DNA of 64,000 bases from Chrysoperla carnea (Eukaryota; Arthropoda; Insecta; Neuroptera; Chrysopidae): the NCBI RefSeq assembly GCF_905475395.1, contig NC_058339.1, positions 76,040,520 through 76,104,519 on the forward strand, in the 5' to 3' direction. Below, piece after piece: positions 14,319 to 27,689 of the stretch. A program made the position numbers and the translations under genes. Within the stretch, counting starts at the first letter, position 1. Each line of letters starts with the position of its first letter. Below the pieces are notes generated by a model, which ran no database searches, had not been told where the DNA came from, and saw nothing but the letters and a program-made list of their open reading frames with translations.

Positions 14319-15000
14319 GTGTCGAAAAGATTAATAACCCAAATTAAGTAGAATTACATACAATTATTTTTTAGATTTTGATGATGAAACACCAAAAACT
14401 TAAAAAATTCGACTTTTTGATAACATAGGCAAATTTGATCCGAGCCTATTGGAATTTTCTATTTTGGGTAATTTTTTCAGCTATGATGTCAGTTTTTTGC
14501 TAGCTATCACAAATGTGCTTAATTCTGGGACCACGACTCCACATTCTTGAAACCTATTAGAGCTAGGTTAATTTTGATCACAAATTTTAAAAGTATGACC
14601 CAAATTTAGTAGGATTACATACTAGGTTTATCAAAATTGAAAAAAATTTGGATGTGATAGAGCAAAATTAAATTTTTTGGATTCTGATGCCGTCATAAAG
14701 TAAAAAATTCGATTTTTTTGATAACACAGGCAAATTTGATCCGATCTTATTGTTTTGAAACCAACTAATTTTGGGTCATTTTTTGCAGCTGTGATATCAG
14801 TTTTTCGCTAGCTATCAGTTCTGTGCTTAATTCCCGGACCAGGACACCATATTCTTGAAACCTATTAGAGCTAGGCATGGTTGAACTAGAGAACTGCCTT
14901 ATTTTACCAAGGAGCAAGGTAAAATAATTTTGATCACAAATTTGAAAAGTATGACCCAAATTTACTACGATTACCAAAAGGCTCATCAAAATTGCCAAAA
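14319..15000 (+). repeat. Degenerate satellite, period about 310 bp, about two copies
   Basis: Blocks GGCAAATTTGATCCGA, GCTAGCTATCA, ATTCTTGAAACCTATTAG and AAAAGTATGACCCAAATTTA recur in the same order; the third is at about 14545 and 14853. Copies differ by substitutions and short indels. Confidence 0.75.
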
Positions 15001-16406
15001 TGGTACTTTTTGATACATTTTAATGCACAGCGAATATATTAATAATAACTACGATTTTAATCCAATTTGGTTTGTATTACTCTGTATTATTTACTTTATT
15101 TATTAACCACAAAATTTTGATTTTGGAGATGGTTCCTTATGCAAAATACCCCAGTATCATTTAGGAAAGTAATGAGTTCCTTAAAAATATGTTTTGCTCG
15201 GAAACGTGGAGAGAAATCAATACTTTAATTTGACAGTCTATCATTTGAATAAATTAAAAAGTTTATCAGTTAAATTTACAGACTCTTTAAGGTAAAATAA
15301 CACGATTATGGCTACTCTCTCCAATTTTACCTTTACTCTTATGTTAAATACTATCAGTATACGAATTTTCATTCTCGTTCCAACAATTTTGAACAAGTTT
15401 TCTGGCGCGTTTGCTCATTAGATTACGGAGGATTCTTTTCAATTTTATGAAAATGACGTAGATATTCTTTATTGATTTTTAAGACCTTAGACTATAATAA
15501 TCAATACGTTTATCTTATTTTTATCAAACAATATCTCAAATATATAAAACATACGATATTGATTAGGTATCTCTACCTATTTATCTTTGAAATTAATAAC
15601 GATATAATTAAAATATTTGTCATAATAATTAACGTAATTACTTTGGAATTTACGTCATAATTTCATTTATTTATAGATCAATTGTTAATACTTTTAATAA
15701 TGTAGGCATATTGATTTTTATTAATATATATTTTTATTTTATTGATTAGATTTTTCATAAAGTTATTTTTAAATATTTTAATTTTTGATACAAGAATCAC
15801 GGTTTTAATATGTGATCAATTTGAAAAACTACCGTTTGAAAAGTTGTCTGTATAGAGCGGTTTCTAGTCCTAAAAAAAGTTTGTTGACTCTGATCTAGAC
15901 GCCATGCCACTCCCATCAATTGTTAACAATAATAATTCCAGTTTAGACTGAAATTTTTCGAATAAAACGTAAAAATATATTGGAAATGTCTTGATTTGAA
16001 TTTACGAATTTTTTACGTAGAATTTCCAGTCGTTGTATGTATTTCGAAGTAAATGGGAATAAAAAGTATTACCGGACCAGTCCAGGATTATTAGTCCCAA
16101 TAATATATAGAGTGGCTTCTAAGTAAAAAAAAATGCAATAAAAATGTAAAAATAAAACCTTTTTTAAAAGCTTTTATTTAACTTGCAATGTATGTATGTA
16201 TGTTACGGTGGATTCTTTGAACTCAATTTTGAAGTAGATATCTCCAACCGATTGAGCTGAAATTTTGCATGCACATTTAATTTGGATGACAATTCATGGT
16301 AAGGTTGCACCGTCCTGATTTTCCCATCGCTTCCACCATATTTTATATAAATACATTTTTTTAGTCTTAAATTAAAAATTAAAAAAAAAAAAACTTTTTA
16401 AGAGAC

Positions 16407-16653
16407 AAGCTTTTATTGTACTCAAAAGTAGAAAATAATTTTATCTATAAGTCACTCATACCCGACTATTTGTAAAAGCCTGAGGCGGTAAATTTAAAAT
16501 ATCAAAAATGAATCGGAACGCGTCATCTACTCCACATGCCTCATTACTTTCCAATTCATCCTTGATATTAAGCACCTCAAGCTTTTACAAATAGTCGGAT
16601 ATGAGTGGCTTATAGATAAAATTATTTTCTACTTTTTAGTACAATAAAAGCTT
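16407..16653. repeat. Inverted repeat, two 80-bp arms
   Basis: Arms 16407-16486 and 16574-16653 match with few mismatches (AAGCTTTTATTGTACT... against ...AGTACAATAAAAGCTT), around an 87-bp loop. A further copy of one arm is at 56872-56958, so this is a mobile or dispersed unit. Confidence 0.85.
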
Positions 16654-16759
16654 CTTCCTTAAAAAGTATTTTTTATTAAAATATTTTATACGATGTGTAT
16701 TAGTACAGTAAAAGATTTTACAATCGGCTAATATCAGTAGTAACCATTAGTTTTTTTGA

Positions 16760-17020
16760 TTGGCCCAAATGTTTCAAATTGTTAATAAACAATAAATGTA
16801 TAATTGATTGGAACGATCAATGGTAAAGTTCACTTAAAAAAATCAGTAATTAGGCAACTTGTATGACGTAAATGTTAAGTTAAAAGGTAATTTTCAAATA
16901 ATCGAAAATATACTCATTCCAGTTGCCTATTTATTAATTTTGTAAGTCAACTTTAACATTAACTGTTCCATTCTATTAACAATTTATTGTTTATTAACAA
17001 ATAGAAACATTTGCGCCACT
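16760..17020. repeat. Inverted repeat, about 100-bp arms
   Basis: The left arm (about 16760-16861) and right arm (about 16919-17020) share ATTGTTAATAAACAATAAA and AGGCAACT blocks in opposite orientation, with about 85% identity by eye. Probably a decayed foldback element. Confidence 0.7.
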
Positions 17021-17106
17021 AACTCATGCGTTGAAATTTTCCTTTATTTGTAATATCTTTAACTGTACTATATATGATATAGTACTCCCATAATGTTTCC
17101 AATATA

Positions 17107-17334
17107 CAGTGGAGCCTGGAAGGTATCTCACACTGGAATCTCAAAGAACCTGAGATTTTTTACCACTTGAAGAGGTTTACTCAGTTTCAACTTTCAACAC
17201 AAATAGTCGGGTTGAAATAGCCAGTCTCCCAAATACCGAGGTTGATGGGGAAGAAATCCGAGTGTCTATGAATGAACGTTTCATATATCTAGAGATTTCT
17301 GACATATCTAAGCCCACTTAAACAGGTTTCACTG
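17107..17334. mobile_element. 228-bp pogo/Tigger-like MITE
   Basis: TA-CAGTGGAGCCTGG at the left and CAGGTTTCACTG-TA at the right. CAGTGRARCCTG termini with a TA target site are typical of pogo-type elements. Non-coding. Confidence 0.7.
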
Positions 17335-17989
17335 TAATATTTCAAAGAATATTTTTGAAAATTTCACTTTCACGTTTCAAATTTTTCGTTTATATGTAAT
17401 TATAGTATATGTAATTATTGTATTATGGCACTGAATATTTTTTAAATAATATTTTCCACTGATTAAAACAAACTTTCCTTATAAGTAATCGAATTTTTTC
17501 ACATCCGAAAAGGTGAGGTTTTATGGCCTACGGAAAATTCAATTATTAAAATCGGTAATAATCACAAATATTTATCAGTTGAATCACTCAATATAATTTT
17601 AATTAACTACCGGCAATTTTCCATATTTTATTAAACAACTAATGAATGCAAATGTTTATAAACAATCACTTGAAAGCAGGATAAAGTTAATTATCAAAAC
17701 AAAAAATTTAAAAAAAGTCAAGTTTTTGCATATATGTCATAAAACTATTTTTTAATATTTCATCAATAAAAAATTTTAAGTCACTATTTATGTCTTTATT
17801 ATTTTCTTGAATATTCCAAGTTATGTGTCCGATGGTCCTGTCGAAAATGAGATTCAATTCGAATGATATCCGATGCCTGATTCCCACAGAGGAAGCTCTG
17901 ATTCGATTTTCGGTATCGAATTATAATAATAATAATAATGATACTAAATGATGATGATTTTTTGTCAAAAAAATTCACATCGTTTCTCG

Positions 17990-18345
17990 CAACATGGGTC
18001 GAGGTCTTGTACGGACCATGTTGTAAGCCGTTAGAGCTAGAACAAAAGTTTAAATGTAAAATGTTCATTATAAAAAAATTAACAACATTTTTTCGTCAAC
18101 ATCAGTGCGTTTACCCGTGAGAGCGCAAAATATCTTAACAACATCATATAGTATGTATACAGGAACCTATTGTTTATATTTTACATTTATACGTTACATA
18201 TATTAATTACGTATGTGTTTGTTTGTTTATCTTTCTTTATTTACATGACGTAAAAAAACAAACGAATGCGTAATCAACACTGTCTATACAAGGTATGTCA
18301 ACAATTAACTCAGTCAATTGTTTTTTTTTTTCACTTGTTTTATTT
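17990..18345 (+). repeat. Partial family B repeat
   Basis: Shares GTTAGAGCTAGAACAAAAG, GTTTACCCGTGAGAGCGC, CTGTCTATACAAGGTATG and CAGTCAATTG with 6285-6860, same orientation. It lies about 400 bp upstream of transporter B. Confidence 0.75.
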
Positions 18346-18746
18346 AGCTTCTTGGCCATTACAGCGCTAAGTTTAAAACGGGTTTCTTCTATTCAAAAAA
18401 ATATTTAAAAAAAAATAAACTGTTATCTTTTAATTGTTTCTATAATGTCATTGATTTAAGTTTGAGATTTGATTTAATACTCTGTAATTAATCAATCAAA
18501 AAAAAATTGATTATAAATTTTCATATTTATTAAGCGATGTCTTTGATGTCCGACTGACATAATAAATTATTCAATCCTTGTGTGGTGGTCAAACTCAACT
18601 CAAAAGTGTGATTTATGTTTTTAAGTATATTTGACTCAAACAAAAACAAAAATATTTTTTTGTAGTTATGATTATTATTTTTGAATATTAAAGAATTAAT
18701 ATTGTGAAATTTTTTTTTAAAAGAGAAAAAAAAAAATTATAAAAAA

Positions 18747-21700
18747 ATGTTGTATTCAAAAAATAAGGATACTTGTTATACTCGAAGATGGTTGCAATAC
18801 ACGGCTACGGTTTCTGGTAAGTTTACAATTTTCATTGTCATTTTTACCCCTACCCATACGACAAAATAATCGTAAAATCTACCTAGAAAGACGTTTACCG
18901 AAATCAAATATTCTATGTAAATCTTCTGTTTAAAAAGTTTATAGCCTGCAGAAAGGTGTCAGGTCAGAAAAATACGATTCTAAACTACCCTGGTAGAAAA
19001 AATATTTGAAGAAAGAATAAGTCTTTATAAGTCTTAGAAAATAGAAACTCGAGAATTACTATGAATTTCTCAACGTTTTTGGACTAGTCTAATTCAGAGT
19101 TATTCTGATTACTCCAAAAACGTTGAGAAATTCAAAGTTATTCCCGAGTTCTTAAGACTTTTTCAGAGTTTCTAAGATTTTTTCAGAGTTTTTCTAGGAC
19201 TTATTCTTTCTTCAAATATTTTTCCACCAGGGTACATGCAATCTATTAAAATTCATTAATCATCCCTTTTAAAGTTACACAATCACCGAAGGAACAGCTC
19301 TATTTACCTGCTCGAAAAATATTAATCTCATTCGATAATAATTGGCCCAAAATTTGTTTTTGACGATTAAAAACTTTCCATTATAATTTCCGGTTATTAT
19401 CAGTTTTTTCGTAATGGAAAAATAAATGAAATTAAACAAATTTTTTTCAATAATTTTATTTGCTTATCTTTTTTGACATATTTACTAAACGCTTATGAAA
19501 TCAAATTCTGGATAAAACTGCAAAAAGATATTTTGTTGTAAATATAAATATTATTGTATGACATTTTAAGACCTTGGTCCAAAAGTTATTTTAAATTACG
19601 ATTTAAAATGTGGCTTACCTATTTCATTCCCTCAAATTTATGCAGATTTTTACAAAATAACTTCGTACAACAGCATTTACTAGGGCGCAATCCGGAAAAA
19701 AAGCTGGGAAAGTTGCTTTTTATAGTGCGTAGCGCATTTTGGAACTGATCATATGCAAAAAATGGTCGATTTTTTTTACTGTAATGCTTTGAATGAAAAG
19801 TTTATTATTCGCAATATTTCGTCTTAAAGAACAAGAAGTAAAACAAAATCAAAACTTTCGATTTTTTTCTGAATTCCCAGTGGCATGTTCCTTTCGCTAG
19901 ACTTTTTGAATATGAAGAGCGTCATATCTTAGAGAAAAGCGAGTTACATTTTAAAGTATTCAAAGTTGGTACACCATTTTCAATAACACCTTGTAGTTGC
20001 CTCCATCGAGTGATACTGTGGCCAAAAAATCGTAAACAGATTGAACTAACACAAGAGTTTCAAGGCTTGACGCTGATTGATCCTTCACAGCAGTAAATGA
20101 TGTGAAATGACTTAAACAATTTTTTAAAATTTTGTCATTTTGTCAGTTTTGCCATTGTTAACGACGCTTCAGACATCATTGTAATAATTAAAGAAAACAT
20201 ATTCAAATCAATTTAATGGGGCTGTATCTTTAATATGATTGAGTTTCATAATAAAATATACAAATTTTTATTTGACAGACAGAAATTCGATTAACACAAC
20301 CACTCTCAGATATCGATAAGACGTACTTCATTCCAATCTTAGTTCAATAAGGCAAGAAAATCCGAAATTGAGCCGTTTTTAAAATGAACGCTCCCAAGAG
20401 TCCCAAGAGGAAACATTCTAGATTAAATTATTAATTAGATTTAAAATAAAAATTTTGATGATAAAAAGCATTAGTCATTAATCTATAAGAATTTATGAAT
20501 AAAAGTACTTTCTTGTTCATACTTGTAATCTAAAATTAGGATATTACGATTATAAATATCTGTCTACATTGATAACAAAAAATTTCTTTACAAGGGGGGC
20601 TACTTCAAAAAAACATTGTTTAATTAATGATGGGTTCTTAATATTATCATTTTATCACTTCTACGGTCTGACTACTTGTCAATCAAAATCAAGTGTTTTA
20701 CTTGGTTTTACTAATATCAACTTCAAGCATTATACACTAATGCACATAAAGTTGCATATCTATAAAAGCATGTACATTTTGAACTAAGTTTTTTTTGCAA
20801 CAAAAGCAATTTTTATACTCTGTATACAGGATATTTTTCTACCTTATTTTATACATAAATGTGAAAACAGCATTATACACTAATGCACATAAAGTTGCAT
20901 ATCTATAAAAGCATGTACATTTTGAACTAAGTTTTTTTTGCAACAAAAGCAATTTTTATACTCTGTATACAGGATATTTTTCTACCTTATTTTATACATA
21001 AATGTGAAAACAGTTGCCTATATTCACTAAAATATTTAATATTAGTTTCGAAATAAATTTTAATTAATTTTGTTTTAATTCTAGCATCGTTGGCAATATT
21101 CGTGGGTGGAATGCATTTAGTATGGGCTTCTGCATCATTACCAAAACTATACGCTGATGATTCACCAATACCCATAACACAAGATCAAGGTTCATGGATT
21201 GCATCTCTGGAACTTTTAGCTGGTATACCAGGCGCACCATTAGGAGCATATTTTGCTGATAAATTTGGTCGTAAAAATACGCTATTCCTTACAGCAATCC
21301 CCTACATTATTAGTTGGATATTAATAGCATGCGCAACAGACGTATGGCCCTTATACATAGCAAAAATTTTAGTAGGACTCGGAGATGGATCATCATTTAC
21401 GATTTTACCAATGTTTATAGGAGAAATTGCCGAAGATGATATCCGTGGCAAACTTGGAAATTGCATGACAGTCATGTTGGATTTGGGTTCGTTATTCTTA
21501 TATTGTATCGCACCATGGATTACAATTCGGCAAATGTCTTATGTGGGAATGGTTTTCCCAATATTGCTAGTTATTTTATTATGTTTCATTTACGAAACTC
21601 CGTACTATTTACTCATGAAAAAGAAATCAGACAAAGCACGGAAATCTTTACGAAAATATCGTGGTACAAATGAAATCGATGAAGAATTTACTGAAATGTC

Positions 21701-22448
21701 AAATATTGTAGAAAAACAAATGTCGGAAACATCTAATTGGCTTGATTTATATACGAATAAAGCATATTTTCGAGCTTTCATAATTATGATTGGTCTAAAA
21801 ACTATGCAAATGATGAGCGGAATTTATGCGATGCAAGTTTTTGCTGAACTCATTTTTGAAGCGGCTGAAGAAGAAGCTGATAATATGATGCTGTCGAGTT
21901 CCGTGCAAGCAATACTTTTTGGTGTAGCACAATTTGCAAGTGGTTTTGGGGCAATGTTAATTGTGGATAAAGTTGGAAGACGTCCTTTATTGATTATCTC
22001 ATGCCTGGGATGTTTTTGTGCGTTAAGCATGCAAACTACATATTTTTACATTCAATACTACAACTTAGCTGATCTCGGATCAGTTCAATTATTACCAGTA
22101 ATTTCGTTAATGTTCTATATCACAATGTATAGTGTTGGTTTGGGAGCAATTCCTTTAATGGTTCCAAGTGAAATGTTCCCCACGAATATCAAAGCGAAAG
22201 CAATATCCTTAACTGACATTTACCTCGCTTTATTAGGATTTTTAATAGTGAATTTTTATCAAAGTGTAGCCGAAAATTTTGGAAGTCATATTCCATTTGG
22301 TATTTTCGCTTTATCATGCTTATTAAGTATATTCTTTGTAATATTTGTTATGCCCGAAACAAAAGGGAAATCTTTAGAGGAAATTCAAAATATTTTAAAA
22401 GGAGAAATTCCATTGAAAAAGATTAGTGCTGTTTCGAATATCTCGTAA
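18747..22448 (+). CDS. Facilitated trehalose/sugar transporter Tret1-like, paralogue B
   Basis: Second tandem sugar carrier. Exons are 18747-18816 and 21085-22448, giving 477 aa, with a 2.27-kb phase-1 intron at the same place as in A and C. Exon 1 ends RRWLQYTATVS. Exon 2 starts SLAIFVGGMHLVWASAS and holds 12 hydrophobic segments. Motifs are ADKFGRKNT, GEIAEDDIRGKLGNC, YETPYYLL (P to Y against A), VGRRPLLI, GLGAIPLMVPSEMFP and PETKGKSLEEIQ. Helix 7 reads QMMSGIYA, the same change from QQxSGIN as in A. An acidic insertion (EAAEEEADN) follows helix 7. It is visibly closer to A than to C. The intron carries a 245-bp hairpin MITE and a perfect 143-bp tandem duplication. A possible AATAAA lies at 22757-22762. 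Confidence 0.92.
18988..19232. mobile_element. 245-bp hairpin MITE, TA target duplication
   Basis: TA-CCCTGGTAGAAAAAATATT at the left and AATATTTTTCCACCAGGG-TA at the right, with inverted pairing continuing inward (GAATTTCTCAACGTTTTTGGA against its complement at about 19112). Nearly the whole element folds on itself. Confidence 0.85.
20727..21012 (+). repeat. Perfect tandem duplication, 143-bp unit x 2
   Basis: Units start at 20727 and 20870 (GCATTATACACTAATGCAC...) and I find no mismatch between them. The second ends 72 bp before exon 2 of transporter B. It may be a recent event or an assembly artefact. Confidence 0.9.
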
Positions 22449-22819
22449 ATTTTGGATTGAATTTGGGTTGTATTCCCCCAAAAACCAAAATATACGAAAG
22501 TACGCGTAAGTCGGTGCGGGAATTACGATCTGATTTAGTAATTGAATTACAATTTTGGATGACTAGTTAATTCGATTCAATCTCAAAGTATCGTTAAATT
22601 TTTGTTATCAGATTACTTAAATTTTTTTTAGAAGTTAGTATTTCGATTACTTAGTGGTCATTATCAGTCTTAATAATTTAAAAATATTAAAGTTAGCTGA
22701 AGAAGTACTGATGTCGATTTCAATGTATCTTTCGTTAAAATTTGAAAAAAGGCGAGAATAAATGACAAGATCTGAAATAAAAAATAAAATGGATTGGTAA
22801 ACATAAAAGATATTGATAA

Positions 22820-23050
22820 TTGGGAGTTGCAACTCGCCAACTATCGATAATAATTCGTACTAATTTAAATCAGAAGAAGGCCCGATTTCAGTAGTTACAA
22901 TTTCGACTACCAAATGGCAATACTTGTACACCATTTTTTAAGGCCAATAAAAATCAGATAAATCCCGCCAAATGGCAAATAATATTTGTACTATTAAACA
23001 GGAAGTGAACCGCTTTTTCAGTAGTTCAAATTTAGACCACCTGATTACTT
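22820..23050 (-). repeat. Dispersed repeat, inverted partner of 25680-25930
   Basis: Blocks GCCCGATTTCAGTAGTT, GGCAATACTTGTA, CAGGAAGTG..CCGCTTTTTCAGTAGTT appear here and as reverse complements at 25680-25930, in reversed order. Confidence 0.75.
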
Positions 23051-24889
23051 ACCATTTATCAATAAGCAATTTAATAATTTTTTCTCTTTTATTCTTGCAA
23101 AACAACTTTTGATATGAAAACTCTAGCCTATGGCAATTGCAGGTTATGACGTCACCAAGTGTTATTTTCCTTTCATTCTATTTGTATATTTAAATCCTTC
23201 ATATCTTCGTAGTTATTGATGTAATCCAAAAGTTAATTTCACAAGATGTTTTGGCTCGATAACGAACGTCTTTTAAAGCAATACAAAGGCCCATTACTGT
23301 ACAAACATGAAATATCATTGAAAAAAGATCTCTCTAGGAGCACTAACTTAGCAAAAATTGGCAATATACGATTTTAAAATTATTTTTGTTTTTCGACAAA
23401 GTGAATGTCAATTAAATTCAGATCATCTTATTGTGAATGAATAATAATGTACTGAAGAAGGCTATTTAATAATCGAAATGTATTTTGACTATTAAATCAG
23501 AGCAATCGAATAAACAAATTTTAATTTATTTAGAATGTTTTAAATAAATGCTGGCCATTTAATGAAAAAATATTAATATTACAATAAAATATTATCGGCT
23601 CTAATAATTTTTATTTTTTATAATAAAACTATGTAATAATAATTAATTTATCTATAAAATATTTATAATTATAATTTAATTATTGTAATTTAATCAATAA
23701 TTTATCGTTAGAAAAGTAAGTTTTCACTAATTTATGTCAATGAGTTGTTTTTTTGTATTTTAAAATAAAAAATAAATTTTTTTTTATTACATATATTATT
23801 CTTAAATGATTTTTAAGAGGGTATACAGCTCCGGCTTTAAGTGTTCGGTGCCCCAAATTCTTCTTTACTCAGGTAATGGTATTGTCAAATCAATTAAATT
23901 ATGAAATTTGATAAAAATTAAATTTCATGTAGAAATATCAAACATTTTGAAAAACTTTTTCAAACATTGTAGAATACAGAATACCCTATTATGATACAAA
24001 GCTGTTTGAACAATTGCCAAATTGTTTAATAGTAAAAAAAAGGTATTTGATATTGGCACAAACGAGTTAATTGTATGTTCTCAGGGCTAATAAAAAGTGG
24101 CGTGAAAAATTGTCAATTCTTACACAAATGCTACAAAACAGATTCAACTGATTTGGCAAAAAAGTCGTAACAGAAATGACACTGTTCAAGATTCGATATA
24201 CTAACTGTTTGTACGATAATTAGGGGACAATTTTTTCTAATGCCACAATTTTTTTCTGGTATTTTTGTACTTCTGGTGCCAGTCTCTTATACATCCCAAT
24301 AATCAAACTGAGCAAGAATATTTGCAATTCCAACTCTGTTCTACACACAAAAAATACTTCGTGACTCGGATCCGGTCCCGGATCAAATACCCGAATCGCT
24401 AAAAACGTGAAACTTTTATTTCGTAATCTAAATATTATTATCTCACGTGGCTTTTTTTAATATAGCCGGTACTAAATTCCTAAGTTCAAATTTTCAATTT
24501 ATTCGTATTTTTAATTTAGATATTGATTAATTTATTAACATAAAAAAAAAATAATACTTTGATCTTACATAATACATGGTTTTAAATTTATAAATATAGC
24601 AAAAATTTAATCAAAAATTCGCCATACAAAATCATCAAATTATTTCATATTGTCTAAATTCACCTTGAAATCTTAACAACAAAAAAAAAACTTAGACAAA
24701 ATGTACAAAATTTTAATCTAATTACGATTTAAAAAATTATTTATCCAGGTATTACTTTACAATCTATGGAAAAATTGATTTTCCGAATAGATTATTCAAA
24801 AAATTCCACTACATTTTTTGAACCTCTATGCATGAATCATATTCAAAACTGAAGTGAATGTTGGATACCAAAATAAGGTTGAACAAAAA

Positions 24890-25565
24890 ATGATTTTTTA
24901 TTTTTTTTCGAGCAGTTATGGACAAAGAATATGGACGAATAAAAGGCAATTTTGGATTAAAGGGCTTGACCTTTTTTTAATAGATATGAAGTTGAACTAA
25001 GTCTCAATCAATTCTGAAAATTTTAGGAGGGGTTGCCCGATTATTTAAATAAATAAATGAGTTCAAACGTAGGCATATTTAACATTAATCTTATAGGAAA
25101 ACGGTAGATGGATGATATGTTTTCATAGATTTCTCCAAAACTAGTTGGTAGCAGTTAAAAAGAAAACTATTTAAATTAAAGTTAAAATAAATTATTGAAA
25201 ACAAAAAGACCCGTTGTGCCCGACTAATTAAGGATGTAAAAGCACGGTAGTGGGGACATAAATTAAAAAAAATTTTTTTTTCAATTTTGATGGTGAATTA
25301 TAACTTGACAATATAAGACGAAAAGTAAGAATAAATTTTTTCGATATCTGGAATAATTTTCGAAATATCGAATTGAAAATTTTTGTTTAATTATTTAGCT
25401 TCCGATTTTTTGGAAAACCAAGGCAGGTATCGAAAAATTGTATGCTTATTTTTCGTCTACATTCATGAAGTTATAACAAAATTCATCATCAATGTTGAAA
25501 ACAAGGGACAAATAATTTCAACCACAAGACTAAACTTGACTTAGTGCTCGTATTGCTTAAATGAT
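24890..25565 (+). repeat. Family D repeat, about 0.65 kb
   Basis: Matches the reverse complement of 55070-55745 over most of its length: AGGCAATTTTGGAT, GATATGTTTTCATAGATTTC, GGTATCGAAAAATTGTAT and TTTTCGTCTA blocks. The second half is internally palindromic around TTTCGATATCTGG. Confidence 0.75.
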
Positions 25566-25679
25566 TTCTATGCTTAATTTTATTTCAAACAAATTAAAAT
25601 TAAAAGGTTTTTAATTTATTAATTTGTTAAAGGGCTTTTATTTTCCGATAAAAAATTCCACCCATTATTATTGATATAA

Positions 25680-25930
25680 TTGGTAAGTAGCCTGGTGAAT
25701 TGGAACTACTGAAAAAGCGGCACACTTCCTGTTTTAATTAGTTCGAATTTTTATCGCCAGGTGGCGGGATTTTTTTATATTTGAATTTGAATATTTTGAT
25801 TGGCCTTTAAAAATGATAACTACAAGTATTACCGTCTATAGTAGTCTAAATTTTAACTACTGAAATCGGGCCTATCGCTTGTTTTAATTAGTACGTATTA
25901 TTATCGCCAGTTGGCGGGTTGGAACTTCCA
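25680..25930 (+). repeat. Dispersed repeat, inverted partner of 22820-23050
   Basis: Carries GGAACTACTGAAAAAGCGGC, CACTTCCTGTTTTAATTAG, TGATTGGCCTTTAAAAATG and ACTGAAATCGGGCC, the complement of the earlier copy 2.6 kb away. Confidence 0.75.
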
Positions 25931-27004
25931 GTTTTCAATATTTGTTTATTTCTTTTTTTTTTTTACAATTGATCTCAAATGCTGGAAAGAGCCCTATCAA
26001 GTTCTTACCCCAGTTTAAGAAACGCCTAGTTTGAGACAGAGTGTATAATATATATATAGAGGTTCGGTAATTTGCACAACAATTTTTTTACTCTAGGTAA
26101 TAAAAAAAGGATAGAAAATCAAAGTTAATATATAATTTTTTATTTGTATCTTTATCTTTTAAACCTAATTATTGTATTAATTGTTTTATTATTATTTTAA
26201 ATAAAATTGGTAATCATAAAAAATCCTCATTTCATTGATTTTTTTTGAATAAATAAATAATAATAAACAAAAAAATGATAAGATTTCAAACACTTCAATT
26301 TTTTTCCATAATTAGGTAAACTTTCTGGAAAAACTGCAGTGTTAAGACGCATTCAGAGTTGCATTGAATTTTAGTAAAATTCAAACAAACAGATAAATTA
26401 ATTTATAGAAAAATAAATTAAATTCAGTGATGTGTCGGATATCATCAATAATTTTGCAGAAATTAATACAAAAATTGGCAGTTTTTTGTGGAATTCCATA
26501 TTTTATTTATAGAATCTTATAAATAATGTTTTATTTAATTTTTATTCGCCTTTCGCCCTACAAACAGTAAGTATTGAAAAAGTTTAGGTAATAAAACAAG
26601 GCAATAGGGCACAGTTTAAATATCGGAATTAGATATTCGCATTTAGCTCGATAGAATTTATTATGTATTAGCCAGAAAATCGAAACATTCATGTGCAGTA
26701 AAATGGTATTAATCGATAAACTTACCATGTTTCTGCGCTCTCATCCATATGATAAAACGGAAACTGGTTTGCCGTCTAAAGTTCAATTCTCAGCGAATAA
26801 AAAATTGTTTCACTTCTCTACTATTTCTAAAACCAAATAATAAACGTCTTACTCACGGAGCTGGTGAAAGCTAAGTTCGTGGAGCATGAAAATTTTGAGG
26901 GTATCTTGAAATTTTTTGAGTCGTGATATCAAAATTTCGAATATTTTAATTCGAAATCTGATCCAAGAAGGCTTTCAGTCAACTTTTAAAAGCCAGCCAG
27001 TAAG

Positions 27005-27240
27005 ATACAGAAAGCTATCTTAAGTTCACATATGCTTGAAACTCGATAAATAAATGCTTCAAACGAAATATGTCAGTTTAAAAGACACACATTTTATACC
27101 AGCATCGAATTCTATCTAAGTTTTTAGGTTCAATTAAATCCTCACTCTGATTCAAAACTGACAATCATTATATGAACGCTTTAAATTAGAAAGTTGTTCA
27201 AAAATGATCTTTATGGAAAAACAAACCATTTTTATGAAAA
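27005..27240 (+). repeat. Family F repeat, second copy
   Basis: Aligns with 7150-7470 in the same orientation by shared blocks (TTATACCAGCATCGAATT, TCAATTAAATCCTCACT, TTTATGGAAAAACAAACCA). Confidence 0.6.
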
Positions 27241-27689
27241 TTAGAAAATTTAATATGTGTGTATGATTAGCATAAAAACAAAATTTTTGCAAAACTAAAC
27301 AAAGTTTTGTTTCTCGCAAATAAAAAAATCCTTGAAATTTATGCGAATATAAAAAGTTATTTAGTATAACATAAAAATCGATCATAAATTAATATTTCAA
27401 TAGTTACTTTTAAAATACAAATCAAGGCACCCGAAGATTAATTGTGTCCAACGGATTTTAATTATGTCTGTTATAAATCATTTTGTCAACAATTAACAAT
27501 TATTGTTTAATACTTTTGCGAAGATTCACATCACTTCTATAGAAAGACTCCGTTTATACACACAGACTATGATGATGAAAGTGATAGTTTGTATAACTAG
27601 TGTAGAAAGTAAGGTCTTTCTAATTTTCTGAGGAGAGAGAGATCGAAATCTGAAGTCGACGAAGTTCAAATTGATGAAATATAGAAATA

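Larger units (their letters stand above)
10953..18746. other. Intergenic between transporters A and B, repeats only
   Basis: There is no supportable gene in 7.8 kb. Contents are listed separately: an inverted family C fragment, a 140-bp tandem repeat, a family A MITE, a 310-bp satellite, two inverted repeats, a pogo-like MITE and a family B copy. The stretches 12040-13100 and 15000-16400 are AT-rich with nothing recognisable. Confidence 0.65.
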
